Positions 46,501-52,525 of a stretch of DNA of 64,000 nucleotides are shown here, in pieces. Numbering within the stretch: the stretch's first letter is position 1; each line of letters opens with the position of its first letter. The position numbers were made by a program, and so were the translations under genes. The DNA comes from Ophioderma brevispina (lineage: Eukaryota > Echinodermata > Ophiuroidea > Amphilepidida > Ophiodermatidae): assembly GCA_023653785.1 (NCBI GenBank), contig JAMKCH010022389.1:47753-111752 (forward strand), read 5' to 3'. A model generated the notes under the pieces. That model was not told where the DNA came from and ran no database searches. It worked only from the letters and a program-made list of their open reading frames with translations.

Positions 46501-49490
46501 ACACAGATAGAGGCATTTGTATAGTTGAATCTGAAAGATGACAGAGTCTGGAGAAGGAAGTTACTTGGTCCAAAGAAAATATTTTGGCCCGTGAAGACTG
46601 AGGTCACATGAAACACGCAAGCCTGTGTTTTACTCTACGATTATAAGATTAGCTGATATAGTAAAAACACTTGAAGGTTGTGAACTTAGTCCCAATCATA
46701 TTTGAGAATATTTTGATTGATGCTGGGACATGCGGCGGCAAGGGGAGAGTTGAGCCTTTCCATTCACTTTCACCTAGGAAAATCTAAACCATGCCGAATT
46801 TATTGACTTTTTAGATAATTTTATGATTTTTGCCCACTCAGAAATGCACTTTTCGCCATTGCCACCCCTCTGCCTTTGGCGCAGCTACTGGGAGCTAATA
46901 CACGTTTTTCGGTATTATTTGGATTATATCAGTGTTTTCGACGTCAACAATATTTCTTGAAATAACTTGGTATGGAACGAATTTTGCAGATCCTGAAATT
47001 CGATTTTGTTTTTTATGTACTATAAAATAGTAAATCTTCTTTAGCCTTTTCGCATACTTTTCACACAACGCATATGTTAATGTATCTGCCGAGAAAAGCA
47101 CGTTCGAAGGATAGCGTCGGTTCACGTTTGCCGATGAAGTGTGAATCCACAATTAACAAAATGCAAAACCAAACAAACTCGACGACTTTTGGAAACGTAT
47201 AGGTTGTGGATCTTATTTCAGATTCTTGGAGAACATTGCAAATTGTGTTGGTACTTTATAACTTACTGATTTTTTAAATAATGGTTATCACTTATGTGTT
47301 TGTTTTAATTAAACACAGTGCAAGGACTTGCAAAAAATAAGATAATATCTCGAAATATTCTAATAATAGTTTGAACAAACCGGGTTAATTGACAAGGTCT
47401 TTCAAGTGAAAGTACCATGCATAATTTTATATTCCTTAACTCGCTCTCATTATTTTAATCACTTTTAAAGATGACGTGCCTGGTCCTAACCACTATTTCA
47501 TCAGGGTTTCTCACCGACCCGACGGTAAAAAAGCACCGAGATTCTCCATGGGTAGTAGGTCATTTCCACCGAACAGTAAGTAGATTTTTTACACCTCATG
47601 AATATTCATGAACAAAATCATGCTATTTCATTGGTTGATTCCTATTACGCGTGTTATTTCCATATGGAAATAGATCGGACTATTTCTATAGATCGGAGTC
47701 ACAGTGAGGTGTAATAAAACAAATACTAAATGGTTTTTCGGGTTCGGGGTGATAGGAAAATAGTGTGCCCTATTTCCCGATATAAACCATGTAGTATTTT
47801 TATAATACCAACTAGGTAATAGCTGTATTGACTCATGATATACACTCGTGTTCAATTAAAGGTCCATGGTCCGATCGCTATTAGCCTCGTCTGAGTCTCC
47901 AGGGACCCCAAATTTTACCTGGTATCAGAAGAAAGCTACTATTTTTCTCATTTAGCCTACCCTGTGAAATCTTAGGGCTAAATGATGTTTTGTTTGGATG
48001 TTATGAGCGAAAGATATGCCCCATTTTGGTCGAGCAATATTAATTGTACACAGTACTCTATTACAAAATCACGTTTTAGCTCTCACTTCAAAACGGGTTG
48101 AAATATCGGCGCCAAACTTTACAGGTGGGTTTTCGGGTGAAGGCCATTCTATCAAGATGAAAAATGTATAGACTTAAATCGGGCCATCCCATTTAATGTT
48201 TAAACATTTAAGGGTAGTTTATAAAAACGCAATCGCCGCTTGACTGGCAGTTCATGACAAATGAATTATGTTCCATTGTTTAACCCCCCTGGGCACTACC
48301 TGCGTATCTATCGGCATCTAAGCACTATTTTGATTGGTTACTTGGAAGGTAATATCATATAATGAGCAAATCAGAGATACTGTAAGAATAGCTAAGGATG
48401 GTGGTATGGTCTATACAGAAATATAGAAGCCCTATATTGATAGGTTACTCAGAGGGCTATTTCATATTGTGTCCTGTAATAACCAATCAGAGAGATTGTA
48501 TCATAGGTGGTAGTACCCAAAGGGTTAAAACAATAGAAACCGGTCTGAATCGGCGAGCGAGCAATAGTTGAATTTTGAAGCATCCCCTTAGCGCAATCCA
48601 AGTGTCTTTCTGGGAAAAGTATTTTGGCTGTATTTTTTACTCTTAAAATAACTTGTCATTAAATTGAACGAAAATTGAAAGTTATGTCCCTTTTTTCTTT
48701 AACAGAAAATGAATTCTATAAGAACGAAAATCCTGCTCCCACGGCTTATAATCGTTCACTGGACACTAACAGCGGCATCAAATACAGCATGACAAAACGA
48801 CGAGAGATGTACACAAGTAAGTGTTAAAATTACAGGGGAGTTTCCGTAGCCTGATCCATCGGACACACTTTTTTCTGACACACTTATGAATTCGGAAACA
48901 ACGGAATAAACCTGCGCTTTATTCCGTGACGGGTTTCCGAATTCATAAGTGTGTCAGAAAAAAGTGTGTCAGATGAGTCGGGTTACGGAAACTCCCAAAT
49001 AAAAGTAAGCCTCAACTTGAAATAACTGGCAATGTGTTTGAGATGTTTTAGCACTTTGATCGACGTCCAACTTCTTTCCAATTACGTAAGATCTAAAATG
49101 CTTTCGTTGATTCTTTGAGAAGAATATCGATTTTCATACCTATTAAAAAGAAGAGTCACTGTAATGCAAGTACCGTATACTAGTCGTTCATTTGTAATGC
49201 AGTGGATGTGAGAGTTGCCTAAATGAAATTTCGAGAAAACCTATGAACCTGGCGATGAGCAACAACGGAAGTCAAGTGCAAGGTCACGACAAGTGTTTCT
49301 ATTCTTTCCAATCAAGTGTTTCTTTCTATTCTCGCCTAACTACAGTAAGGATTGTGTAAATTCGGATTTGTTATCGTTCTTGTTCCTTTTATTGTTCTCC
49401 ACAGAGCGTTCGTGTCCAGCGCCAAATGATACACCATATCAAAAGGCCAAACTGCCAATGGCGTTTTCACTGGACCCAAGGCAACATTGA
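2053..49490 (+). CDS. SHIPPO / sperm-tail PG-rich repeat protein gene, 3' part (overview)
   Basis: Eight exons with GT/AG borders encode successive P-G-P-x-x-Y type repeats: CPGPADY, APGPADY, LGPARY, APNEY, LGPAGY, APAYSMG, VPGPNHY, PAPTAY and a final CPAPNDTPY. This is the signature of the ODF3/CIMAP/STPG family, whose characterised members are microtubule-associated proteins of sperm tails and cilia. Exons: 2053-2153, 4955-5065, 6858-7016, 7423-7614, 38771-38878, 47471-47575, 48706-48816 and 49405-49490. From 4955 on, each begins with two bases and ends with one base of a split codon, so all join in frame without a stop. About 320 residues are visible. The first exon starts mid-codon, so the 5' end is missing. 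Which family member this is cannot be decided by eye; STPG2-like or CIMAP-like are both possible. Confidence 0.85.
2340..2478. repeat. Foldback element, 65-bp arms
   Basis: The left arm begins gtagctaagtgaattatgtt and includes agataattgggtctgggca. The right arm is its near-perfect complement, ending acataattcacgcagctcag. The centre, gagcgtagctcg near 2405, leaves almost no loop. It lies in the intron after the exon at 2053. Confidence 0.8.
2833..2869 (+). CDS. Possible 37-bp microexon of the SHIPPO gene
   Basis: This is proposed only because it has the exact phase needed (starts on a codon, ends with one base) between the exons at 2053 and 4955. It would encode GISYLKLDPPIK, has a good donor (gtatgt) and joins to APQAPGPADY. 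The acceptor (gctag) has almost no pyrimidine tract, so this may be chance. A transcript is needed to decide. Confidence 0.2.
3430..3492 (-). repeat. Dispersed element, TGGCGTAGCCAG-type, partial
   Basis: A G/C-run block (aggggggcaaaagg, then cccccgcc and a long C run) ends cggctagccactg. This is the reverse of the start motif seen at 711 and 57221, with the same neighbouring homopolymer runs. Confidence 0.35.
3528..4138. mobile_element. Non-autonomous TIR element, CACTGTAAAAA ends, TA target site
   Basis: It begins CACTGTAAAAAAATACTGTA and ends with the complement of that pattern (tgtaatttttttacagtg). TA flanks both ends (3526-3527 and 4139-4140). The interior repeats ctgtaaattttacag-like palindromes many times. 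TA duplication suggests mobilisation by a Tc1/mariner-type transposase. That is inference; no coding sequence is present. Confidence 0.65.
4480..4830 (+). repeat. Minisatellite, degenerate unit of about 40 bp
   Basis: Repeats of ggtacatcaatgatgtacca followed by actgaaaaaagt with many substitutions, about eight units. Each unit holds a short palindrome gtacatcaatgatgtac. Confidence 0.7.
4955..5065 (+). CDS. SHIPPO gene exon with APGPADYN repeat
   Basis: A pyrimidine-rich acceptor (ttttttccctcat...catag) and donor gtaagc bound 111 bp encoding PQAPGPADYNTSSDMIW, then KECTKTLKGKGKTQPYGTP. The repeat core PGPADY is nearly identical to that at 2053. The second half is lysine-rich and ends GTP, which joins in frame to SYQVTCSLGP in the next exon. 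Phase is 1 at both ends. Confidence 0.85.
5645..5775 (+). mobile_element. MITE family A, copy 1 (AGCCCATGATATA ends)
   Basis: The left end agcccatgatatatacttcc is followed by agtcgcagcgagcgatta. The interior, caataccggattttgaccca, matches copies at 42491 and 45648. The right arm, tcgcttgctgcgactggaag, is intact, but the terminal 13 bp have diverged. Confidence 0.7.
6105..6178 (+). repeat. tRNA-derived SINE head
   Basis: The A-box-like GCAGTGGTTAGAGCATTCGC and B-box GGTTCAATTCC sit in a T-stem-like context. The anticodon-like stem TTCGC/GCGAA has a seven-base loop (CTCGTGT). The acceptor ends pair poorly, and the sequence continues smoothly into non-tRNA DNA, as in a SINE. Confidence 0.6.
6858..7016 (+). 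CDS. SHIPPO gene exon with LGPARY repeat
   Basis: The acceptor chosen is ttgtacttatag, because it gives the two-base start needed to join the exon at 4955. A second AG 21 bp downstream (cctgtag) would break the frame. The exon encodes SYQVTCSLGPARYKVVYRD, TGKHAPKISCASRHLD and a linker ending EPVDTH, 53 codons once joined. Donor gtaaat, phase 1. LGPARY replaces the canonical PGPxxY, with the first proline lost. Confidence 0.85.
7101..7170 (+). repeat. (GA)n microsatellite
   Basis: GA runs broken by gagcgaggga twice. It lies in the intron between exons 6858-7016 and 7423-7614. Confidence 0.9.
7423..7614 (+). CDS. SHIPPO gene exon with two repeats (APNEY, LGPAGY)
   Basis: The acceptor follows ttgttcttttaag and the donor is gtatgt; 192 bp, phase 1 at both ends. 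It encodes VLTPAPNEYDPSTEARG, then KSFGLSQKVMSNTLGLGPAG and YTIEESENGPRYSLSKRL, ending AAWQK. This is the longest exon and carries two repeat units, so it may be a fusion of two ancestral one-repeat exons. The next exon in frame is 31 kb away at 38771. Confidence 0.9.
7880..8110 (+). repeat. Minisatellite, unit near gaaacacaatgttata
   Basis: Irregular units of the type acacaaagtcatagaga and gaaacacaatgttatag. The complement of the same unit forms an array at 13915-14145 in opposite orientation. Confidence 0.7.
8172..8521. mobile_element. Inverted-repeat element (ATGAAGGTACT ends)
   Basis: The left arm atgaaggtactaacctgaaa continues to cctcctgaggcgagaatcaac. The right arm begins gttgattctcgcctcagg and ends agtaccttcat, giving arms of about 65 bp. 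The interior has a G14 run at 8437-8450. No coding content. Confidence 0.7.
8630..11940 (-). mobile_element. Decayed DIRS/Ngaro-like retrotransposon (RT-RNase H, gag-like remnant)
   Basis: On the minus strand, broken frames read in order as a DIRS/Ngaro-type pol. Near 10.2-10.1 kb is a fingers segment (FVVPKSSGG..., then LNRYIRAEHFKMESTRI). At 9864-9853 is the reverse transcriptase catalytic box YLDD within IYLDDLLLMADNLKVCKLQ. Near 9.75 kb is a thumb segment (VNWKKSVLDPTRIRFLGHMV). Near 9.33 kb is an RNase H segment (MMGWGAT, then HINYLEL and TKALSYI). Near 8.8-8.7 kb is the family-typical GYAFPPFSLLG stretch. At least several frameshifts and stops separate them, so it is inactive. The region 10.45-11.94 kb is on the same strand and may be the gag-like part, but is not recognisable. 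No tyrosine recombinase or terminal repeat was identified, so DIRS versus Ngaro is open. Confidence 0.75.
12436..12842. mobile_element. Foldback element made of ATGCTCCAGGACC palindromic motifs
   Basis: Terminal inverted repeats gcttctaagagattttggcc and ggccaaaactcttagaagc enclose at least a dozen motifs of the type atgctccaggacc or its complement. The flanks gaaccagat and gaacagatg look like an imperfect 8-9 bp target duplication, as made by hAT or Mutator enzymes (inference). Confidence 0.65.
13915..14145 (-). repeat. Minisatellite, same unit as 7880-8110, opposite strand
   Basis: Repeats of ctataacattgtgtctcta and tgactttgtgtttctata, the complement of the 7880-8110 unit. Confidence 0.65.
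14535..14820 (+). repeat. Repeat rich in GGTTCT / AGAACC motifs
   Basis: Multiple interspersed ggttct and agaacc motifs (tttggttctataaagaacct, ttttggttctgtagagaacc) resemble the ends of short inverted-repeat transposons. No clean borders were found. Confidence 0.35.
16385..16563. repeat. Inverted repeat of about 180 bp
   Basis: The left arm ccaaactggatagacgtttc, then atagaagtcccaagtat, pairs with the right arm acgtacttgagacttctatg followed by tgaaacgtctcccctaaactgg. Confidence 0.6.
17545..17835 (+). repeat. Direct repeat of about 290 bp, copy 1
   Basis: Shares ordered blocks with 22563-22852: agcaactacga, gcaaaaaaacatcgtg, aacaaaccacatg, ggatcattttat-type, ctggcgaaat, aagtgcattttcca and ctcgttgaatc. 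Divergence is moderate. The copies are 5 kb apart; no pol-like coding is recognised between them. Confidence 0.55.
18800..19600 (+). repeat. 800-bp polypyrimidine tract, cttttttcctattctttc units
   Basis: Almost pure T/C on the plus strand, built from variants of ttttttcctattctttcttt plus long T runs (19365-19398 and 19517-19568). Adenine occurs mainly in the cta of each unit, and G is nearly absent. The long open frames here are artefacts of composition. Confidence 0.95.
19620..21010. other. Intronic DNA, nothing recognised
   Basis: AT-rich; no exon with the phase needed by the SHIPPO gene, no clear repeat borders. Confidence 0.5.
21015..22079. mobile_element. Nested foldback with CAACGCGTTG core repeats
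   Basis: The left end agccattaaaggcataacag, tattgccgcaaccgttgcga, and the right end gcaatacgttatggccttta are inverted copies. Within the left half the same block (tattgccgcaac ... gaaagtagcaacgcgttgcg ... catgaatt ... gtgacgtatttcaaaaa) occurs twice in direct order (21030 and 21315). In the right half it occurs twice inverted (near 21660-21800 and 21930-22065). The 10-bp palindrome CAACGCGTTG or a variant appears dozens of times. No coding sequence. Confidence 0.75.
22563..22852 (+). repeat. Direct repeat of about 290 bp, copy 2
   Basis: Same blocks and order as 17545-17835 (agcaactacga ... aaaaaacatcgtgc ... caaaccacatg ... ctggcgaaat ... agtgcattttcca ... actcgttgaatc). Either LTR-like ends of a decayed element or two dispersed copies. 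Confidence 0.55.
23646..23812. mobile_element. MITE family B, copy 1 (GGAGTTTCCGTA ends)
   Basis: Left ggagttccgtaacctgacca and tctgacacacttttttctga; right tcagaaaaaagtgtgtcaga and gcggaaaactccc. The same ends and interior (tccgttaag, aataaagcac) occur at 48835-48996. Confidence 0.65.
23815..27180. other. Intronic DNA, nothing recognised
   Basis: Only short chance open frames, and tatata-type low complexity near 24440-24470. Confidence 0.5.
27181..27474. mobile_element. Foldback element, 77-bp arms
   Basis: The left arm caattcgagggttgagaatc continues aaggacgtaactcaacac and gaaatattaaagaatttctt. The right arm is its near-perfect complement ending tgtcaaccctcgaattg. The loop of about 140 bp is AT-rich. 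No target duplication is obvious. Confidence 0.75.
27475..29458. other. Intronic DNA, nothing recognised
   Basis: Contains gtgacccctgggtcacg at 27867 (short palindrome) and several tgacct motifs. No gene. Confidence 0.5.
29459..29570 (+). repeat. Dispersed element, TGGCGTAGC-related, partial
   Basis: It starts cactgccggatctacatagg, followed by gcgcacgcccc and a C9 run. The GGGGCG...CGCCCC block and C run match the arrangement at 711 and 57221. Confidence 0.35.
30327..30487 (-). mobile_element. MITE family C, copy 1 (GGTGTA...AGTCCG ends)
   Basis: Carries ggtgtagtcgtcttaagtcc, the internal block agggcactcgattcagttga and a right part gtcggactatagttgc. The internal block is the complement of the one at 38546-38714 (caactgaatcgagtgcccta). 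Confidence 0.65.
30865..31015 (-). repeat. Dispersed element, TGGCGTAGC-related, partial
   Basis: It contains gggggggcaatccccccgca and ends aaatcctggatccgccactg, equivalent to the right end at 1040-1062 (aaatcctgattacgccact). Orientation was judged from that end motif. Confidence 0.4.
31347..31378 (-). repeat. Poly-C block with quadruplex potential on the minus strand
   Basis: Three runs of C (about 8 to 11 each) separated by single T. The complement has G runs with one-base loops, suited to a G-quadruplex; the plus strand suits an i-motif. Confidence 0.7.
33270..33975 (+). mobile_element. 3' end of a decayed LINE (CR1/L2-type RT tail)
   Basis: Broken plus-strand frames match the C-terminal part of non-LTR reverse transcriptases: EEKDLRVCIKDYLKVVKQC...ATKKAK, then LLGVQRRTTKLISSIRLLPY, EERLRKLQLIEDRQRRGADL and IQLYRIFNI. 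In the family this region follows the catalytic domain (KDLGV..., VQRRATK, SYEERL..L, RRxRGD). Several frameshifts are present. It abuts a second, different LINE fragment at 33985. Confidence 0.65.
33985..35700 (+). mobile_element. Decayed LINE reverse transcriptase fragment
   Basis: Plus-strand frames with stops and frameshifts read as a non-LTR reverse transcriptase in the expected order. They are WKLSKVIAILKP then DPKRYRPISLL (34.0-34.1 kb); TAAYDTVWHRGFYLKLLKL (about 34.3 kb); RNGVPQGSVLAPRVFTIYVS (about 34.46 kb); the catalytic YADD at 34553-34564; and a thumb/tail ending near GTFRDQDRQKCDEPGS. The 3' end includes aatcagctggttaaagacg near 35542, which recurs at 52450. All essential blocks are visible but no frame is intact, so this is a dead copy. 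Confidence 0.75.
37312..37383 (+). repeat. (GA)n microsatellite
   Basis: Purine tract of gaaagagagagagagggggg followed by further GA runs to 37383. Confidence 0.85.
37741..37775. repeat. Short palindrome, gaggtgatctcgagatctcg
   Basis: ggtgatctcgagatctcgag followed by tctcgagatcacc: arms ggtgatctcgaga / tctcgagatcacc around a few bases. Confidence 0.7.
38546..38714 (+). mobile_element. MITE family C, copy 2
   Basis: Begins ggtgtaaaaggtgatatagt, then ccgcctggagctatagtccg; ends cggcggactattagaatctc, then tacacc. Interior acggaataaaacgtgaaact. It lies 56 bp upstream of the exon at 38771, so it is close to the branch-point region of that intron. Confidence 0.7.
38771..38878 (+). CDS. SHIPPO gene exon with APAYSMGKR unit
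   Basis: Acceptor tttcag, donor gtaggt, 108 bp, phase 1 at both ends. It encodes PDETPAQQHIINLTRN, then LLMNDAPAYSMGKRRRRAK. The APAYSMGKR segment is the degenerate repeat core; the x-S-M-G-x-R element recurs as RFSMGSRS in the next exon. The RRRR cluster is strongly basic, as expected for a microtubule- or nucleic-acid-contacting tail, though that role is inference. It joins directly to the exon ending at 7614 without a frame change. Confidence 0.88.
38892..39089. mobile_element. Inverted-repeat element (TAGACCGTATTCAATA ends)
   Basis: tagaccgtattcaatatgac to ctattgaatacggtcta, with internal arms gcaatacattccagg / tgtattgtatactggaatgc. TA at each end is part of the palindrome or a TA duplication. 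It begins 13 bp after the end of the exon at 38771. Confidence 0.75.
40405..40470 (+). mobile_element. Possible mariner-type terminal sequence
   Basis: ttacgagggcggaccagaaa, then gtttccctcttgg, resembles mariner ends (TACGAGGG followed by a C/A-rich AAGTTT). A matching inverted end and transposase were not found, so this is a relic at most. Confidence 0.3.
42040..42650 (+). repeat. Minisatellite, unit of about 55 bp (gtatcattagcat...agcaaa)
   Basis: Eight or so units around gtatcattagcattgcgatg, tgtactgtatgcatagcaaa. The array is interrupted by MITE family A copy 2 at 42491-42625 and resumes with gcgatgtgtatt. Confidence 0.7.
42491..42625 (-). mobile_element. MITE family A, copy 2, inside a minisatellite
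   Basis: Inverted relative to the other copies: caaaatccggtattgcgcac followed by gcgactggaag. The ends agcccatgatatacc and (diverged) atcactggcat are flanked by TAA on both sides (42488-42490 and 42626-42628). It lies within the tandem repeat at 42040-42650. Confidence 0.65.
43680..43855 (+). repeat. Diverged direct duplication, copy 1
   Basis: Shares ordered blocks with 44730-44885: gttatcag, cattctcatccgttg, gtttgctta, cgcggaaag, gaaagctgttgttttcaa, tggtccgtgatgaattatgt, cttgtg-type and aagaaattc. Not recognised as coding. Confidence 0.45.
44730..44885 (+). repeat. Diverged direct duplication, copy 2
   Basis: gttatcaggtgccacattat, catccgttgtctaggatttg, cttatttcacggaaagg, ctgaaagttgttttcaattg and gttcatgaacggattatgtc correspond to 43680-43855, about 1.05 kb apart. 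Confidence 0.45.
45355..45440. repeat. Short inverted repeat (aaggaccattcgaga)
   Basis: aaaaggaccattcgagaggc at the left pairs with catctcgaatggtccttacg at the right around a loop of about 35 bp. Confidence 0.6.
45648..45768 (+). mobile_element. MITE family A, copy 3, complete with TAA duplication
   Basis: A 121-bp element, agcccatgatatacttccat ... ggaagtatatcatgggct, with arms of about 36 bp and TAA on both sides (45645-45647 and 45769-45771). A 3-bp TAA duplication is typical of PIF/Harbinger-mobilised elements. The assignment is inferred from duplication length only. Confidence 0.75.
45884..46368. mobile_element. Foldback element of about 485 bp
   Basis: Arms of about 130 bp: left gaatgacagttgtaatactg, taatgaaaacatgcgacttt, gggtgatggctgcgaacaca, aattcttacaagtgcaac; right their complement (gtttcacttgtaagaattga ... 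gcaactgtcatt). Arm identity looks moderate, so it is an old insertion. Confidence 0.7.
47471..47575 (+). CDS. SHIPPO gene exon with canonical VPGPNHY repeat
   Basis: Acceptor cttttaaag, donor gtaagt, 105 bp, phase 1 at both ends. It encodes DVPGPNHYFIRVSHRPDG followed by KKAPRFSMGSRSFPPN. This is the cleanest SHIPPO unit in the window: P-G-P-x-x-Y, then the A-P-R-F-S-M-G-S-R tail that in ODF3-type proteins follows each repeat. Confidence 0.92.
48706..48816 (+). CDS. SHIPPO gene exon with PAPTAYN repeat
   Basis: A strong acceptor (ttttttctttaacag) and donor gtaagt bound 111 bp with phase 1 at both ends. It encodes NEFYKNENPAPTAYN, then RSLDTNSGIKYSMTKRREMYT. PAPTAYN is a one-residue variant of the repeat core, and KYSMTKR matches the S-M-x-x-R tail of the neighbouring exons. 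An inverted-repeat element begins only about 19 bp after the donor, at 48835. Confidence 0.9.
48835..48996. mobile_element. MITE family B, copy 2
   Basis: ggggagtttccgtagcctga to gttacggaaactccc, with near-perfect arms of about 65 bp (acacacttttttctgacaca / tgtgtcagaaaaaagtgtgt). It starts about 19 bp after the splice donor of the exon at 48706, so it is within an intron of the SHIPPO gene. Confidence 0.75.
49405..49490 (+). CDS. SHIPPO gene terminal exon and stop
   Basis: Acceptor attgttctccacag, then 27 codons and a TGA stop at 49488-49490: RSCPAPNDTPYQKAKLPMA followed by FSLDPRQH. It joins in frame to the exon at 48706 (split codon AAG). It keeps a degenerate repeat core (PAPNDTPY) and ends with a short F-S-L tail. 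An ATTAAA at 49627-49632 could serve as a poly(A) signal. That is the first candidate downstream but is unproven. Confidence 0.88.
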
Positions 49491-49742
49491 AAGGACGTGG
49501 AACATCATTTGTGTATGCTGGCTACGCCCTCCAATCCTCCGTTAGGTTATTTGATGCATAGGGTTGCTTTGAACATAACTACTATGGTGTTAAGACATTC
49601 TTGCCTACTACCCAGGCAACCAAGAGATTAAAACGTGTACCTCTCTAGTCTGTGTGGAATTACACCTCTAGTAATTCCATAGAGACTTTGATATGGAGAT
49701 CAAAGGTCAAGGTCGTACAGTGATCACCCTTTCGAGGGTTTA

Positions 49743-49866
49743 GGGCAAAGCCTCATCTGCAATAGCTGTCAGGTGTTAGATTTGTCAGATATAACACTTT
49801 TAAGTGTTATATCTGACAATCTAACACAACTAACAAATGGCAGCTATTGCAGATGGGGCCTTCTTG
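49743..49866. repeat. Hairpin in the presumed 3' UTR or flank of the SHIPPO gene
   Basis: Arms ggcaaagcctcatctgcaat and attgcagatggggccttc enclose a second perfect palindrome gtcagatataacac-tttta-gtgttatatctgac near 49785-49819. Confidence 0.75.
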
Positions 49867-49869
49867 TAG

Positions 49870-52435
49870 TAAACCCTCGATTTCAAACTGCTTCATACCT
49901 ACATCATGTGCTAATTGACCACAGTTTACCGTATAGCTACGATAATTGGTCATGGACTTAGGCGACTATTTAGGCTTCGGTCATTTACCACAAAGCCATA
50001 GAAATCAGTTGACCTTTTATCATGAATTTTGGTCATAATTTATGATCCATTTTTACATATTGAAAGTCAATCAATCAATCATCGAACTATAGCCACGAAA
50101 ATCGTTGTGATTATACAGATGGTTTAGATAGGTGTTAATTAATTGGAGATTATTTTATAAATTTCAACCGATATATGTATGATCATGACCTTTGACTCAC
50201 ATAATGAAGCGTATGGGAATTGCAAATAGGTTGGCAAGGTAGTCATATTTTCCTATAGAGCGAAACAGGTTTCGACATCGACAGAATAGGCGCATAAAAT
50301 TGGGTTGGCCCCTGGCTATAGGAAAAGGAAGCGCTGCGATACTTGAAACACATACTCGGAACACTAATTAAGAGGAAAAGGAATATGACGCAAATCAGAG
50401 AGTAGACAAATATTTATAATTTTCATTTACATAAGTACACAGTACGAAGTAACAAATACATGCGCGATTTTTTAGTTTTGAAATTTAATGTATATGTATC
50501 TGTGTAAATCATGAATATTTCATTCTGAGGGGGAAGAGTTTCAACTATGTATAAATGACCATGCAACCACCCACTGTTTCGGAATATCTGGTAGCTTCGG
50601 ACAATACGTGTTCAAGATTACGTGTGAAACTTCCTGATGCTCTTTTTTAAGTTCTTTTAATCGATAAGTTTTAGTTCTATGAATAAGATTTCAAAATAGT
50701 TTTTTTTCAGTATGCCATAAAATGATTGCCAGAAACATTTTATTCATTCAAAATATATTTCGTTTACAGTTTGCGTAACAATGACGTAGTATTTATCAAC
50801 TGACTTGTTCGAAATGTGATTTCAGTACAATGCCCGAGTAAACAAAGTAAAAAGTTTTTTTTTTACAGATTGAATATGGAACATAGCAACATATACATGT
50901 AATCTATTAACACATACATGACCTTAGAGATTGATGGACAACTTTTCAAATTATACATCCAGACAGGCGTGGTTATGTGCATTGCATTTAGACATAGGGA
51001 AATGCGGCAACATTTGTTTTTCGGCCAAACACGTTATTTACATCATTTTTTACAATTAATTAACATTTATTTACACATACTTTTTTTGGACGAATAAAAG
51101 AAGTCATCATGTAATTAGCATAATTGTTAGAATCTACATTCCGACGGTTTCCTATATTTAGAAATGCGGTGTGCATTTTAAGGGTTTACCTTAGATTTTG
51201 TGCGCTTAGAGTTTCTGAACAAGATCTGAATCATTAAGTTCTAGCAAGAGGCTAGTTATTCAAACGGATGGCTTTTCTGTATCACCTCTTTCATTAGCAC
51301 AAATTGGACAGTGGACTATAGGAAAAAACTGTGATGGATCATTTAATTATTTTGTGTGAAGTAAACTGCGTTACAGTAGGTCTACTCCAAGTAGCAACTT
51401 TACGTTATGGGCGGCAGTTTTTACAACATAAGACAATGTTACGCTTTGACTTATCAGATGTGGTAAACGAGAGTTTAGGATGTAAGTTCCTTTAAATACC
51501 AATAATACAAAAGGACAGCCAACAACAAAAACTCGACAATCTTAGAAAGGTGGCTTCCCTCAGTGAGGTAATCTAAGGCATTAATGTTTTGTGTATTTTT
51601 TGTGTTTCTCCTTCTAAGGGGGTGCTTCCAAAACTTCAAACCAATGGTGGCGGTTACTCCGGTCACTTCACGGTTAAAACGGTTTATATTGTTTTATATC
51701 ACGATTGTAGTGATTTGATCCATGTGATCGTTTTACTGTCACGGGGCTTGTAAAGAAACCAGGTGATATATGATATAAACAAATACTGACTGCCTATATG
51801 TCGTGCAATCTTAAAAAATATATCATTCGGTCAAATTGACAGTTCCATTTCACTCGGCTTTGCCTCGTGAAATAGAAAAGTCAAAATGTGATCTCATGAT
51901 ATATTTTACTATCATTACTCTTAGGCATTCAATATTGTATACTATACAAATAACCAGGTCAACCGCCATGAATGGCCGGTCTAAACCCAGGGGTTGTGTT
52001 GAGATGACGCTCTAATTTAAATTCGAAGATACAATGTGGAATTTCCTATAAAAATAGATGACATTATGATAAACATCCAATTGACATTCAATTGACATTC
52101 AACTATGTTGTAGGTCTGGAAACGGGTGAAGAATGTTCTCAAAAGGCCATGTTACATGAAGTAGTAATTAGACTTTTTTTCTTGTGCGGAAATTAATATT
52201 CAAAGTGTGCAGGTTCATAGACGTGGCAATTGCGCTTTCTTACGGAGAGTTTTGAAATTGTTTTCATATATTAAAAATTAAAATGTACGTTAGGAAAATT
52301 GCTCGCGGAATACTGGACTGCGTGCTAAGAAGCCAAAATAAATATCGGCTAGTACTTGCTATGAACTTTCATTGAACAAAATTACGGAGATCCAGCGACA
52401 TTCTTGTTAATAAATTTTCCACGATCTTTCTTTAG
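49870..52435. other. Downstream of the SHIPPO gene, nothing recognised
   Basis: AT-rich, only short chance frames. May include 3' UTR if the ATTAAA at 49627 is not used. Confidence 0.5.
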
Positions 52436-52439
52436 TGTC

Positions 52440-52525
52440 ATCAAATGGGAATATCAGCTGGTTAAAGACGGATCTTCCACTGTATTTTTGGACTTGCACG
52501 AACTAACGAACGATCATAGTATTGA
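52440..52525 (+). mobile_element. Short copy of the LINE 3' end
   Basis: The stretch atcagctggttaaagacg, a ttttggac segment and aactaacgaacga match the 3' end of the LINE fragment at about 35540-35600, in the same orientation. It is likely a 5'-truncated insertion of the same family. Confidence 0.55.
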
